64,000 nt of DNA from an uncultured Clostridia bacterium (lineage in GTDB: Bacteria > Bacillota > Clostridia > Christensenellales > UBA1242): the NCBI GenBank assembly GCA_934772045.1, contig CAKVMH010000001.1, forward strand, positions 322,222 through 386,221. Reading direction: 5' to 3'. A model generated the notes under the pieces. That model was not told the origin of the DNA. It saw nothing but the letters and a program-made list of their open reading frames with translations, and searched no databases. Positions 9,352 to 19,099 of this stretch are shown here, in pieces (positions within the stretch are counted from its first letter, which is position 1; every line of letters begins with the position of its first letter). Made by a program: the position numbers and the translations under genes.

Positions 9352-9393
9352 ATGTTACAAACTTTAAATATAATTTACTGCAAAACTTTGTAA
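9352..9393 (+). other. 13-codon upstream ORF duplicating the RecN N-terminus
   Basis: ATG at 9352 opens a 13-codon frame ending in TAA at 9391-9393. Its first seven codons encode MLQTLNI, the same seven residues that start RecN at 9465. The two 21-nt stretches differ at only two positions, both synonymous third bases (CAA/CAG, TTA/TTG). It may be a leader peptide or a decayed duplication of the recN start. No Shine-Dalgarno is seen in front of it. Confidence 0.4.
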
Positions 9394-9464
9394 TGCACTA
9401 AATTGTATACCTTAAAATTAAAGTTATCACATAATTTAACTTTAATTAAATAATAGTGTTATCT

Positions 9465-11150
9465 ATGTTACAGACTTTGAATATACAAAATGTTGCCTTG
9501 GTTGACAACGCAACACTGAATTTCGATGAAAAACTCAATGTGATAAGTGGCGAAACAGGTGCCGGCAAAAGCATTATGCTTGATTCATTGAGTTTCGTTT
9601 TTGGTGGGCGTAGTGACAAATCTTTAATTCGCACAGGTCAAACGCGAATGAAAGTCGAGGCAATTTTTTCAAACCTTAAGCAGGAACATATTAATTACAT
9701 TAATGACGAACTTGGCATTGAGTGTGGCGAAGAAATGTTTTTGTCACGCGAATTAGACGTGAATGGTAAAAACATTTGCAAAATCAATGGTGAACTTGTG
9801 CCTGTTGCTATGGTTAAAAAGATATGCTTAAAACTGGTTGATATTCATGGGCAAAGTGAGCATTTGGCAATTTTAGACAATGATTATCAACTTAAAATTA
9901 TTGACCTTTTCAGCAAAACTGCATATAAGTTTTTAGACAGCATCAATGATAACATTGAAAAGGTGCGTGAAATTGATAAACAAATTAAAGCACTTGGTGG
10001 CGAAGATAAAGAAAAACAACTTTTAATTGACCTTTACACATTTCAATTGCAAGAAATTGAAAATGCAAATATAAAGGAAAATGAATTTGAAACATTGCAA
10101 GAAGAAAAACGAGCAATGCAACAGTTTGAAAAAGTGAACGAAAATTTAACCCACAGTTTATCATTGTGCGCAAAAAGTAGTTATAATCCATCGGCAATTG
10201 AAAACATTGTTGAAGCAGAAAAAGCTTTGACAGGTATAGCTGATTTGGGTGAAAAGTTTTCATCATTAAGGGAAAGGTTAAAAAGTTTAAGGATTGAGTT
10301 GGAAGATATTAACGAAACAATTAAACAAATTTTGGACACAAATGTTTTCGACCAGGAAAGGTTTGATTATGTGGACAATAGGTTAGATTACATAAAAACC
10401 ATGTTTAGGAAATACGACGGCAATTATGAAAACATGATGAAGTATAAGGAAAAAATTGCTCAATCGCTTTTCAACATACAAAACAGCACAGAAATTTATG
10501 AAAAGTTGTGCACTGAACGCGAGCAAATTGTGGAAAACATTTTAAAAACGCAAGATAAACTTACAATTTTACGCAAAGCCACAGCAAAAGAATTGTGTGC
10601 CAAAATGCAGGACGAATTGCGTGCGCTTGGCATGCCAAATGCAAGGCTTGAAATTAAGTTCGAGCGTATTCCTGAAAAATATAGTTCTACTGGCGCGGAT
10701 AGGGTTGAATTTATGTTCAGTTCTAACTTAGGCTTTGAGTTGAAAGAACTCAATAAAGTGGTTTCTGGTGGTGAAATGAGCCGTGTTATGTTGGCACATA
10801 AAATTGTGGTTAGTGAAGTTGACAACATTCAAACGATTGTATTTGATGAAATCGACAGCGGTTTAAGTGGAAACATTGCAATGATTGTGGCTGAATATAT
10901 GGCGCGGTTAAGTAAAAATAAGCAAATAATTGCTGTGTCACATTTGCCACAAATTTGTGCAATGGCAGACCATAATTTAAAAGTTGAAAAGCAAACAAAA
11001 GATAACACCACAACAACAAAGGCAACTTGTCTTGAAGGTGAAAACTTGTATGCAGAAATTGGCAGGCTTATGGGTGTGGCAAACACTAAGAATATAGAAG
11101 TTGCAAAAGAGCTCAAACAAAAATGTACAAATTATAAATTACATTGTTAA
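9465..11150 (+). CDS. recN: DNA repair protein RecN
   Basis: RecN is an SMC-like ATPase that acts early at double-strand breaks. The 561-residue protein has an N-terminal Walker A GETGAGKS (29-36), a central coiled-coil region rich in Glu and Lys (roughly 160-390), the ABC signature VSGGEMSR and Walker B TIVFDEIDSG near residues 430-465, and the closing 'ISHLPQ'-like switch seen here as VSHLPQICAMADH. ATG at 9465 is chosen because the following residues match the family start; a GTG three codons earlier is unlikely. No clear Shine-Dalgarno is present, unlike recA. A strong terminator follows at once. Confidence 0.96.
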   Translation: MLQTLNIQNVALVDNATLNFDEKLNVISGETGAGKSIMLDSLSFVFGGRSDKSLIRTGQTRMKVEAIFSNLKQEHINYINDELGIECGEEMFLSRELDVNGKNICKINGELVPVAMVKKICLKLVDIHGQSEHLAILDNDYQLKIIDLFSKTAYKFLDSINDNIEKVREIDKQIKALGGEDKEKQLLIDLYTFQLQEIENANIKENEFETLQEEKRAMQQFEKVNENLTHSLSLCAKSSYNPSAIENIVEAEKALTGIADLGEKFSSLRERLKSLRIELEDINETIKQILDTNVFDQERFDYVDNRLDYIKTMFRKYDGNYENMMKYKEKIAQSLFNIQNSTEIYEKLCTEREQIVENILKTQDKLTILRKATAKELCAKMQDELRALGMPNARLEIKFERIPEKYSSTGADRVEFMFSSNLGFELKELNKVVSGGEMSRVMLAHKIVVSEVDNIQTIVFDEIDSGLSGNIAMIVAEYMARLSKNKQIIAVSHLPQICAMADHNLKVEKQTKDNTTTTKATCLEGENLYAEIGRLMGVANTKNIEVAKELKQKCTNYKLHC

Positions 11151-11155
11151 GATAG

Positions 11156-11194
11156 AAAAAAGAAAACGACTTATTAAAAATCGTTTTCTTTTTT
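11156..11194 (+). terminator. Terminator of recN
   Basis: A perfect 14-bp stem (AAAAAAGAAAACGA with its complement) encloses an 11-nt loop and ends in six T. It is symmetrical enough to act in both directions. Confidence 0.9.
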
Positions 11195-11319
11195 AACAAC
11201 AATGTTATTTTATAAGTTGCACAATAAATTAATTCATTACATGTTGCAACAAATTTATAAATGTTTTTACATAACAAATAAAGATAAGCAGTGCCATTTT
11301 ACAATAAACAAAAGGGTTA

Positions 11320-11499
11320 CTAAGTATTTTCTTTTGTATCAATTGTGATTGCACCTACTGGGCAAAACTGTGCGCAACTGCCACATTTGATGCATTTTTT
11401 GGGGTTGATTTGTGCTTTGCCGTCAACAAATTTAATTGCGTTAACTGGGCAAATTGAAATGCAAGCCCCGCATGAAATGCATTTTGATTTGTCAACCAT
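11320..11499 (-). CDS. 2[4Fe-4S] ferredoxin
   Basis: A 59-residue bacterial-type ferredoxin with two complete cluster motifs C-x2-C-x2-C-x3-CP: Cys 7, 10, 13, 17 and Cys 36, 39, 42, 46. It carries electrons at low potential for anaerobic metabolism in the cytoplasm. The start is the ATG with GGAG 5 nt upstream; longer in-frame extensions run through the promoter. It is transcribed alone from a consensus promoter and runs towards recN, whose bidirectional terminator can also stop it. Confidence 0.95.
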   Translation of the reverse strand: MVDKSKCISCGACISICPVNAIKFVDGKAQINPKKCIKCGSCAQFCPVGAITIDTKENT

Positions 11500-11533
11500 A
11501 AATACTCCTTCTATGCGATGATTTACATTATTA

Positions 11534-11562
11534 ATTATAGCAAAATATTCAAAATTTGTCAA
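11534..11562 (-). promoter_or_regulatory. Consensus promoter of ferredoxin
   Basis: On the minus strand TTGACA, 17-bp spacer, TATAAT, with TGC before the -10 (extended -10). Confidence 0.92.
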
Positions 11563-11583
11563 TAAAATGTGTAATTTTGACAA

Positions 11584-11870
11584 TTGTTTAAATTTGTCAT
11601 TTGAACAAAATTCTTAAAGGTGTAATTAAAAAATAAAATAAAAAATAAATTTTATTATTAAAAAATCATTAAAAATTGAATAAAAAATATATAAATTATT
11701 ATTTTTTTTAAAATTTAATTAAAAAATACAAAAAATAATGATAAAAATCTAATTTTACGCGAATTATTTAATTTTAATTATTTCAACATGGCAATAAGAA
11801 TTGCTAGGAAACCCCACCATTTAATTAAAAAAAACTTAATTTTTAATTTTTTTAAAATGTTTGCATTTAT
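11584..11870 (+). other. A/T desert with one short G+C island
   Basis: Nearly all A and T from 11620 to 11785, with no gene seen. Around 11785-11820 a short richer patch holds a GCAAT-AAGA-ATTGC hairpin followed by GGAAACCCC. I cannot assign it a function. Confidence 0.5.
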
Positions 11871-11899
11871 TTGGAAAATTTAAGTTTTTTGGGTACAAT
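11871..11899 (+). promoter_or_regulatory. Promoter of trxB, apparently leaderless
   Basis: TTGGAA, 17-bp spacer, TACAAT ending at 11899. Only 6 nt separate the -10 from the trxB ATG at 11906, so transcription should begin at or next to the start codon. Confidence 0.7.
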
Positions 11900-11905
11900 A
11901 TTATT

Positions 11906-12799
11906 ATGAAATATGATGTGATTATTGTTGGTGCTGGGCCAGCGGGTTTAAGTGCTGGCATTTTTGCATGCAGGGCAGGGCTTAATGTTTTGTGTTTGGA
12001 AAAATTAGGTGTTGGTGGGCAGGCAAGTTTATCGCCTGAAATTGACAATTACCCAGGCATGCATAAAATTGCGGGTTTTGATTTGGCTGAAAACATCAAA
12101 CAAGACGCATTGAGTTGTGGGCTTAAATTAGAATATGAAACGGTTAAGAAAATTACACAAACGAAACTAGGGTTTAGTGTTAAAACAACCCAAAATAATT
12201 ACAGTGCAAAAAAAGTGATTTTGGCATGCGGTGCAAAACCTAGAATGTTGGGCTTTGAAAACGAGCAACGCCTTATAGGTAAAGGCATTAGTTATTGTGC
12301 AAGTTGTGACGGAGCATTTTTCAAAAATAAAACAGTTGCCGTAGTGGGTGGTGGGAACACTGCAATTGGCGATGTTGTTTACCTATCACGCCTTGCAAAA
12401 AAAGTTGTGTTAATTCACAGGAAAGACAGTTTCCGCGCCAACCCAAAAGATGTTGAAAATGTTAAAAAATTAAAAAATGTACAGATAATTACACCAGCGG
12501 AAATAACAAAATTATATGGTGATGAAAACCTAACATCAATTGATATTAAACAAGGGAAAACTACAAAAAATATGAAAGTCGATGGGCTGTTTGTTGCAAT
12601 CGGGTTCACGCCAGATTTAACCTTTGTTGATATAAATATCAAAAAGGACAAAAACGGTTACATTTTAGTTGACGAAAACTGCGAAACAAGTGTAAAATAT
12701 TTGTACGCATGTGGGGACATATTAAGTAAAAAATTCAAACAAATTATCACGGCTGTTGCTGACGGGGCAATTGCTGGCAACAGTTGCATTGGAGATTGA
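11906..12799 (+). CDS. trxB: Thioredoxin reductase
   Basis: This flavoprotein passes electrons from NADPH to thioredoxin. The 297-residue protein has the FAD-binding GAGPAG (9-14), the redox pair C131-A-S-C134 in CASCDGAF, the NADPH-binding GGGNTA (148-153) and HRKDSFRA (171-178), and the C-terminal FAD motif YACGD. The start is placed at the ATG at 11906; upstream in-frame TTG codons lie inside the promoter. No Shine-Dalgarno exists because the -10 box is so close, pointing to a leaderless mRNA. Its TGA overlaps the ATG of the next gene by one base, so the giant surface protein downstream is translationally coupled to it. Confidence 0.95.
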   Translation: MKYDVIIVGAGPAGLSAGIFACRAGLNVLCLEKLGVGGQASLSPEIDNYPGMHKIAGFDLAENIKQDALSCGLKLEYETVKKITQTKLGFSVKTTQNNYSAKKVILACGAKPRMLGFENEQRLIGKGISYCASCDGAFFKNKTVAVVGGGNTAIGDVVYLSRLAKKVVLIHRKDSFRANPKDVENVKKLKNVQIITPAEITKLYGDENLTSIDIKQGKTTKNMKVDGLFVAIGFTPDLTFVDINIKKDKNGYILVDENCETSVKYLYACGDILSKKFKQIITAVADGAIAGNSCIGD

Positions 12800-15700
12800 T
12801 GAAAAAAGGTGCATTTAGGTTAATATTTAGTGCAATAGTGGCAATTTTGTCACTAATTGTTTGTTTGCCTAAAACCAGCACATATGGTGCAGAAATTTTA
12901 AACACAAAAATTAACCATTACCTTTTGGGTGACGACAATCAAACACCATATCTTTCTAACGTCGATGCAGGCACTTCTACGGGCTACAATGAATATCTAT
13001 TGGGCGAAACAAAAATTGATCCGATCAAGGCAACAGCTTCAAAAGGCTTTCAAATTGTTGGTTGGCGTTTATTGTTTACGGAAGATGTGGCGTCTTCAAC
13101 ATCGGTCACAAGGTTGGTTAATGGTAATCAAGTTTTAAACGATGCTCAACTTTTTAAAACTGATGATTTTAGCATTACATATCAAGCGGAAAATAATGAG
13201 CCTTTTAATGTTGATTACACAATTTCGTATTTAGATTTAGATAACGATGGTTATAATGAAACTTCCACATTACAAATAAGTAAAATTGTTGAAAATGTGA
13301 CAATTGACCCAGTATTTGATTACATTTACACTAATGTTGATGTTAGCAGTGCTGTTGATTTAATTAATATTGCAAGTTACGCGCGAATTGAGTCTGCCGA
13401 CGGAGAAAACGGCACTTTGTTTTACAGACAAGAAGATGCAAGCAATGGCAAATATTTAGACAGTATTTTATATAAAAACGGCAGTTACTTCTATTTTGGC
13501 GATGTGTATAAGGACAATAATTTAGATACCTATTACACTTTGAATGATAGGATGGAAGGCGAAACACCAACAAAAACACACAAAGTTCCAATTCAAAATG
13601 GGCGCTATCGTTTAGATGAACAAGTGGAACTTGCGTTTAAAGTTGACATTAAGAATGATATAAAAACAAGTGTAAACATTGATTTAATAGGCGCTAGCAT
13701 TAGCGTAGATAATAAAATAACCGAGCTTAACCAAAATAAAACACCCGGCTTTAATCGTGTAAGAGATAATTTAAATAGGACAACCGAATTTAGTTTGAAT
13801 TTCAGTGTTTTAGATAGTGTTTCAAAACAAATAATCGTAAATTTAAAGTATGATAAATTACATATTGTTTCGATAAAAACAACAATTAAAGCCCTTGATG
13901 TGGCAATCGAAAATGAAACCTACCTTTTGGACGCGCTTACAATAACACCGAACTCATATCACGCAGAAATTGAAGCGAAAAAACAATATCTTGTTAAAAC
14001 TAACACTGCTTCAATATTGGGCTTTGAGTTGACCGCAAATAAAGAAGTTAGCAATCAAGGTTACAAGTATTACACATTCAACAAGATAAGTGCGGACAAT
14101 ACAACCGCAACAGCCTGCATAACTAACAACAAGTTTAAATTAAACCAACAAATAGACGAAGATTTTGAATTGGTTGTCGATTTTGCACCAGTTAATTATA
14201 AAATTGAATTTAGATTTGCTGTTTACAAAGCGTCAAACAAAATAACACCTATGACGGGCAGTTACAACATTGAAGCACCAATTTATTTAGAACGTGGCAA
14301 TTCAAACACAATAACCAAAACCGCAGAAGAAAATGTAGGTTACACATTTTTGGGGTTTGTATCGAATGATGATGTGACAAACCTTGTCATAAACGATGGT
14401 GTCACGCCAACAGCTGAAATTACAGTTGGAGTTGATAAACTTACCCCAACAGACAAAATTGTTTACATGTTGTTTGAAGAAAATGAGTATTCATTGCACC
14501 TAAATAACATTAATCAACTTGAATTACAAAAACCATTACAAGATGGGACAACACAAAAGGTTTACACAATTAATGAAATAGGGCTTTATTTAACGCGTGA
14601 CGGCAAAACCACAGAAAGTTTTGTTACACCAGGCAACCAAAATCAGGTTATTTTTGAAACGCCCTTTAAATTAAACGACGAAATAACAATTAAACTGACA
14701 GCAAACGACGGGTTTACAATAAATGGTTTTGGTTTTACTGACAGCCAGAAATTGTACGACGGTAATATATTAAGTTTCAGCCTAACGAGCGAATTTTTAA
14801 AAAGTTATGATGAAAATGGAAATAGAATAATTGACGTATATGATTTTGAAAGTTTGCTTACTTACAGTTTAACATACATCATCAATGCCGTGACCTTAGA
14901 TAGTGGCGAAAGCGTCATTATGGCTGACATCAGCATAGAGTACAACGGAACAACTTATGACAAAGATAATTCTGGTGGCAACTTTGTTTATGAAGTTGGG
15001 GAAAATGATAGTTTTATAGCAATTACAGCAACAAATTTGCATTTATATGATAAAGTTAAACTTATTTCCGCCCCAAAGCAAGGCAATAGCCAAGATGGTG
15101 ACACTTTTAATTACTTATTCAACCGTTTCACTGAAAATTTCCAAACTAATTTCTCGCTAGATGACCCAACAATACCAGCATTCACTTATACAATTGAAAA
15201 GGATAATGCGACAATCACGGTTGAGTATTCTATGCCGGGATTATGGCTAAATTTGTCCATCAATAACACAAATGCTTATGATTTAAGCCAAGCAAAAATC
15301 TATTTACAATCAGACAGTGAAAAAACTGCAATTGACATTTCAAAGGAACAACTTTCACCTAACACTGACTATGTGCTTGAATTAGGTGGGGATTTGTATT
15401 TTGGTTTTGAACTTGTGGGTTACAATTACAATGGCACAGTACGACAAAACACCTCGATGAGTTTTGTATTCCGTACTGAAGGTGCAAGTTTACACACAAT
15501 TCAAATTTTGACAAAAGAAACTAGATACAAATTTAATTTGACCTACAGCATTTTAGACGGCGAAACTGAAACAATTGGTAGTTACGAAATTAAAATTTCA
15601 AACTTAAACCTTAATTTTACAATCACAACAGGATATTATGTTAGCAACGCATATTTCGTTGATGCACACAACTTAAAGCATGTTTATAATGGTTTAATTA

Positions 15701-18700
15701 TGGAAAATGAAAACCAAAGTACGCAAATAACCCACACATTTACAGCAGAACAATTGAGTGGGCTTGTTAGCGAGTGCGGGAAGGCGGACAATGAAGGCGT
15801 AATTAATTTGAATTTGCACCTTGTTTACACTCGTCACACTTACACTTTTACAGTTAATTATGGTTTGGTTAATAACGAAAGTGGGAAGTTTAATTATATT
15901 AGTTTCCCTGAAATTACAATAGAAGCAAAACTTGACGGTGTTAGCGTTACAATACCTGTTGATGGTCACGCAGATAAACGCGTGTTTAAAAACATACCAT
16001 ATGGCGCAACAATTAAAATCAGTGCAAATGCAGTGCAAGAAGAAGGGCTTTCTGCCCATGGTTGGAATTATAAAGGCTATTCAAACCCTACAACCACTTT
16101 GACTGATTTGACAATCAACAGCATTAAGGATAATGAAACCGCCACTTATTTATTGAACATAAATTACTACGACATAAGGATATTAACAGAAGGCTACCAA
16201 GGTAACCCGATTGTTAGTGTTGCAAACAAAGAAAACGCAACGCAAATTTCATTCTTAGATAGTTTGCAAATAGACATGAATGCAGATAAGTCAAAAGGTT
16301 ACATGTTTGAAAAAATGACTTATTTAAAATATGCTTACAAGGCATATAGTTACGACGAGACATCATTTGCAAACGAAACTGACCACATATATGTTTTGAA
16401 AAATAACAAATATGTGTTGAACACTGAACCATTTAATGCGGAGCAAACTTATTATAAACATGAGTTAGTGCTAGAGACATATTCAGCGTTTACGCCATAC
16501 ACTTACAATGAAAATAGTTGGGAAAAAGATTGGAAGATTTTATATTATTTTGTTGGCGACCAAATAATACGTAATACATCACAAGTTTATGACCCAACAG
16601 TTAATTTCTTTAAATATGTGAAGTTAACATACGAAGACAACAGTTTCAAAATTGGCAATTATTATGCACAAACTGACGACAATGGCAGATATGCAATCGT
16701 GTTCACAATTAGTTACAAAAGCATTAAAATAGGCGTTAATGTTAATTCATCAACGGTTGGAAACAGCAAAATTATAGGCAACGATAATAAAACAATCACG
16801 GCTGATGAATTTGCCAACATCTATTTCAGCAAAATTATAGACAACGATGAAACATTACTTTCAGGTACACCGATTATTACAATTGAAGACAACATTTTGC
16901 GCATAAAAGTTCAGCTTAAAACAATTACATTAGACGGTGTAAATCGCAACATCTGGGAAGGTGTGGTTTTGGCTTCGGCATACATTTACAATGAAGGGGT
17001 TGGCAGTCTAACCATCAACGACAAAGGCAAAGGACTTTATGAATTACAGTTCTACATTTCGGAAATGTTAAGCAATAATTGCTTGTCGGATAACGACATT
17101 TTCAATGTTTACCTAATTTATAAAATTGAAGAAAAACACATTATAATATCCACAAATGTTCAAGCAGATAATTTTTATAGGCACAATGGACAAACATTAT
17201 TCAGCATGGTTTTAACTTTTGGGGGAACCTCATTCCAATCTAATGGTGCACAATCATTGGAAAAGGGAAAAGGATATTTAACAAATTCAACAATAAGTTA
17301 CCAGTTTGACTATGGGCGTGGAGAATACTTTAGGGTTTCTGGTGTAAAAATCTATAAACTTAAACGTACACAAAATCAGTATGGTTCAACAGTTTACACA
17401 AAGGGCGATGCAATTTCAGACCTGACAAGTGAAACACTCGCAAATTACGGCATCACCGATATTGCGTTAGAAAACAGAAATTTCAAATATGCATTTGTTG
17501 GCGACATTTGTATTGAATTGCAAGTGCAACCGATTATCACAGTAAATTCAACCGACAACAAATTCAGCACAACCTTTGATTGCGACAATTTAGGTAATGG
17601 TAAGGAACAGAAATTGACTGTTGGCTCGTCTAGCACAAACCAGATTGAGATAGCAAGTTTGCTTGTTGATTATTTGGAAGTGAATTACTACAAAAACATT
17701 TTGCAAAATAACACAATCGTGGGTTACGAAACAAACCCATCACTTCCAAAAGATGCAGGGCAATATTCTGTTAAATTATCATTCAAAAAGCAGATCGCAG
17801 ATGCGGGCTGGGCGTGGCTTAGTCAATTGGAAATTACCAACCAAGTTTTGTTTGTAATTGCACCTAAAGAAATTAGTGTTAGGGTGGACACAAACAAGTT
17901 TGCAAGTAAAGAACCTTATCAACAGTACTACGCAGGCAAAGGCGAAAAGGGTTACACATTTAAAACACCAACCGAATTGTTAAATTTTGTGTATTTTACA
18001 GATGGCGCAAGAAGCTATAATTATTCGGCAGATAATGAAAATTTCAGCATTAATTTAGCAAACCTTAAGGCTTATATCACTTACACAAACGGCGATGTAC
18101 AAGTTGAAACTGGGCGTGCTAACGAGGACGAAGGTCTTTACAACTTATATCTTCAAAATATTGCACTAAACAACCCTAACTTTGTACTTAATCAAAACAG
18201 CTTGTTGTTTGAAAGGGCAATGCGCATTTTAAAAGTGGAAATAACACTTAATGGCGTAAAAGTTTACGACAAAGTTTACGACGGAACGGATTATGCAGAA
18301 TTTAATGTGGATTCAACTTTATCTTGGGTTGGTGTGCTTGCTGGTGATGATGTAACAGCACCAAATTATTTGGACCTTAAAATTGCATTCGCAAAAGATA
18401 CTGACGGCAAGGTTAATGTAGGTAAAAATAAAAACATTTTAATTAATGCGGATAATGTGCTTAAAGGCGATGATGCGGGAAACTATAAAATTAAAATCAA
18501 TGGAACAACAGCCAATGTATACCCTTATAGAGTGTCTGCGCAAGTGGAAGGCTTTGGCGAAATCGAACTGAGGAACGATAAAGGCTTAACTAACTTAAAA
18601 GACGGCACAAGACATGAACTGGCAAACCTTATCCCAATAGGTGCAAAACTCAAAATCGATGTTGTGCGCTCTGGCACAGGGAAGTTTGTGGACATGTATC

Positions 18701-19092
18701 CAAACATTTCAAAATTTTTAGGTAAAAATGAAGACTTTGTTGTGGGTTATGTGTTACACTTAGTCAATGACACGGTCGAAACAGAAATAAACAACAATTT
18801 AACTTTGCTATTGCCAAATGTGGAAAGGCTTAGGAAGGTTTTGCTTGTAACATCAAATGACTCTGTTGAGTTGGCAAAATCAGTGGTAGACGGCAGAATT
18901 GTGGTTGATTTAAGCCAAACCAATTTTGCAATAAACAGTTTTGCAATCACACAGCAAAGGGTGCTTTTCAAGTTGTGGCAATTGATTTTAATCATTTCAT
19001 TGTCTTTGGCAGTTATTGCTACAGTTGTTGTTATATTTGTAATCGTCCGTAAGCGCAAGAAAGAGCGCTACAGTTTAAACGAAAAGATTTAG
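12799..19092 (+). CDS. Giant membrane-anchored surface protein
   Basis: A 2,097-residue protein with an N-terminal signal peptide (basic MKKGAFR, hydrophobic core to about residue 28, likely cleavage near TYGAE) and a C-terminal membrane segment of about 23 residues (LILIISLSLAVIATVVVIFV) followed by a basic tail, RKRKKER. The large middle is beta-rich and Asn/Thr/Tyr-rich with no family I can name for most of it. Near the C-terminus YDG/MBG-type modules are clear ('VYDKVYDGTDYAEF', 'GDDAGNYKIKING'). ATG at 12799 is chosen over an in-frame TTG at 12784 because it starts the signal peptide and has GGAG 4 nt upstream. It overlaps trxB by one base, and the YcxB-like gene follows 7 nt later. Likely role: an extended extracellular protein anchored in the membrane rather than sorted by sortase. 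This is inferred from topology. Confidence 0.85.
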   Translation: MKKGAFRLIFSAIVAILSLIVCLPKTSTYGAEILNTKINHYLLGDDNQTPYLSNVDAGTSTGYNEYLLGETKIDPIKATASKGFQIVGWRLLFTEDVASSTSVTRLVNGNQVLNDAQLFKTDDFSITYQAENNEPFNVDYTISYLDLDNDGYNETSTLQISKIVENVTIDPVFDYIYTNVDVSSAVDLINIASYARIESADGENGTLFYRQEDASNGKYLDSILYKNGSYFYFGDVYKDNNLDTYYTLNDRMEGETPTKTHKVPIQNGRYRLDEQVELAFKVDIKNDIKTSVNIDLIGASISVDNKITELNQNKTPGFNRVRDNLNRTTEFSLNFSVLDSVSKQIIVNLKYDKLHIVSIKTTIKALDVAIENETYLLDALTITPNSYHAEIEAKKQYLVKTNTASILGFELTANKEVSNQGYKYYTFNKISADNTTATACITNNKFKLNQQIDEDFELVVDFAPVNYKIEFRFAVYKASNKITPMTGSYNIEAPIYLERGNSNTITKTAEENVGYTFLGFVSNDDVTNLVINDGVTPTAEITVGVDKLTPTDKIVYMLFEENEYSLHLNNINQLELQKPLQDGTTQKVYTINEIGLYLTRDGKTTESFVTPGNQNQVIFETPFKLNDEITIKLTANDGFTINGFGFTDSQKLYDGNILSFSLTSEFLKSYDENGNRIIDVYDFESLLTYSLTYIINAVTLDSGESVIMADISIEYNGTTYDKDNSGGNFVYEVGENDSFIAITATNLHLYDKVKLISAPKQGNSQDGDTFNYLFNRFTENFQTNFSLDDPTIPAFTYTIEKDNATITVEYSMPGLWLNLSINNTNAYDLSQAKIYLQSDSEKTAIDISKEQLSPNTDYVLELGGDLYFGFELVGYNYNGTVRQNTSMSFVFRTEGASLHTIQILTKETRYKFNLTYSILDGETETIGSYEIKISNLNLNFTITTGYYVSNAYFVDAHNLKHVYNGLIMENENQSTQITHTFTAEQLSGLVSECGKADNEGVINLNLHLVYTRHTYTFTVNYGLVNNESGKFNYISFPEITIEAKLDGVSVTIPVDGHADKRVFKNIPYGATIKISANAVQEEGLSAHGWNYKGYSNPTTTLTDLTINSIKDNETATYLLNINYYDIRILTEGYQGNPIVSVANKENATQISFLDSLQIDMNADKSKGYMFEKMTYLKYAYKAYSYDETSFANETDHIYVLKNNKYVLNTEPFNAEQTYYKHELVLETYSAFTPYTYNENSWEKDWKILYYFVGDQIIRNTSQVYDPTVNFFKYVKLTYEDNSFKIGNYYAQTDDNGRYAIVFTISYKSIKIGVNVNSSTVGNSKIIGNDNKTITADEFANIYFSKIIDNDETLLSGTPIITIEDNILRIKVQLKTITLDGVNRNIWEGVVLASAYIYNEGVGSLTINDKGKGLYELQFYISEMLSNNCLSDNDIFNVYLIYKIEEKHIIISTNVQADNFYRHNGQTLFSMVLTFGGTSFQSNGAQSLEKGKGYLTNSTISYQFDYGRGEYFRVSGVKIYKLKRTQNQYGSTVYTKGDAISDLTSETLANYGITDIALENRNFKYAFVGDICIELQVQPIITVNSTDNKFSTTFDCDNLGNGKEQKLTVGSSSTNQIEIASLLVDYLEVNYYKNILQNNTIVGYETNPSLPKDAGQYSVKLSFKKQIADAGWAWLSQLEITNQVLFVIAPKEISVRVDTNKFASKEPYQQYYAGKGEKGYTFKTPTELLNFVYFTDGARSYNYSADNENFSINLANLKAYITYTNGDVQVETGRANEDEGLYNLYLQNIALNNPNFVLNQNSLLFERAMRILKVEITLNGVKVYDKVYDGTDYAEFNVDSTLSWVGVLAGDDVTAPNYLDLKIAFAKDTDGKVNVGKNKNILINADNVLKGDDAGNYKIKINGTTANVYPYRVSAQVEGFGEIELRNDKGLTNLKDGTRHELANLIPIGAKLKIDVVRSGTGKFVDMYPNISKFLGKNEDFVVGYVLHLVNDTVETEINNNLTLLLPNVERLRKVLLVTSNDSVELAKSVVDGRIVVDLSQTNFAINSFAITQQRVLFKLWQLILIISLSLAVIATVVVIFVIVRKRKKERYSLNEKI

Positions 19093-19099
19093 GAGAATT

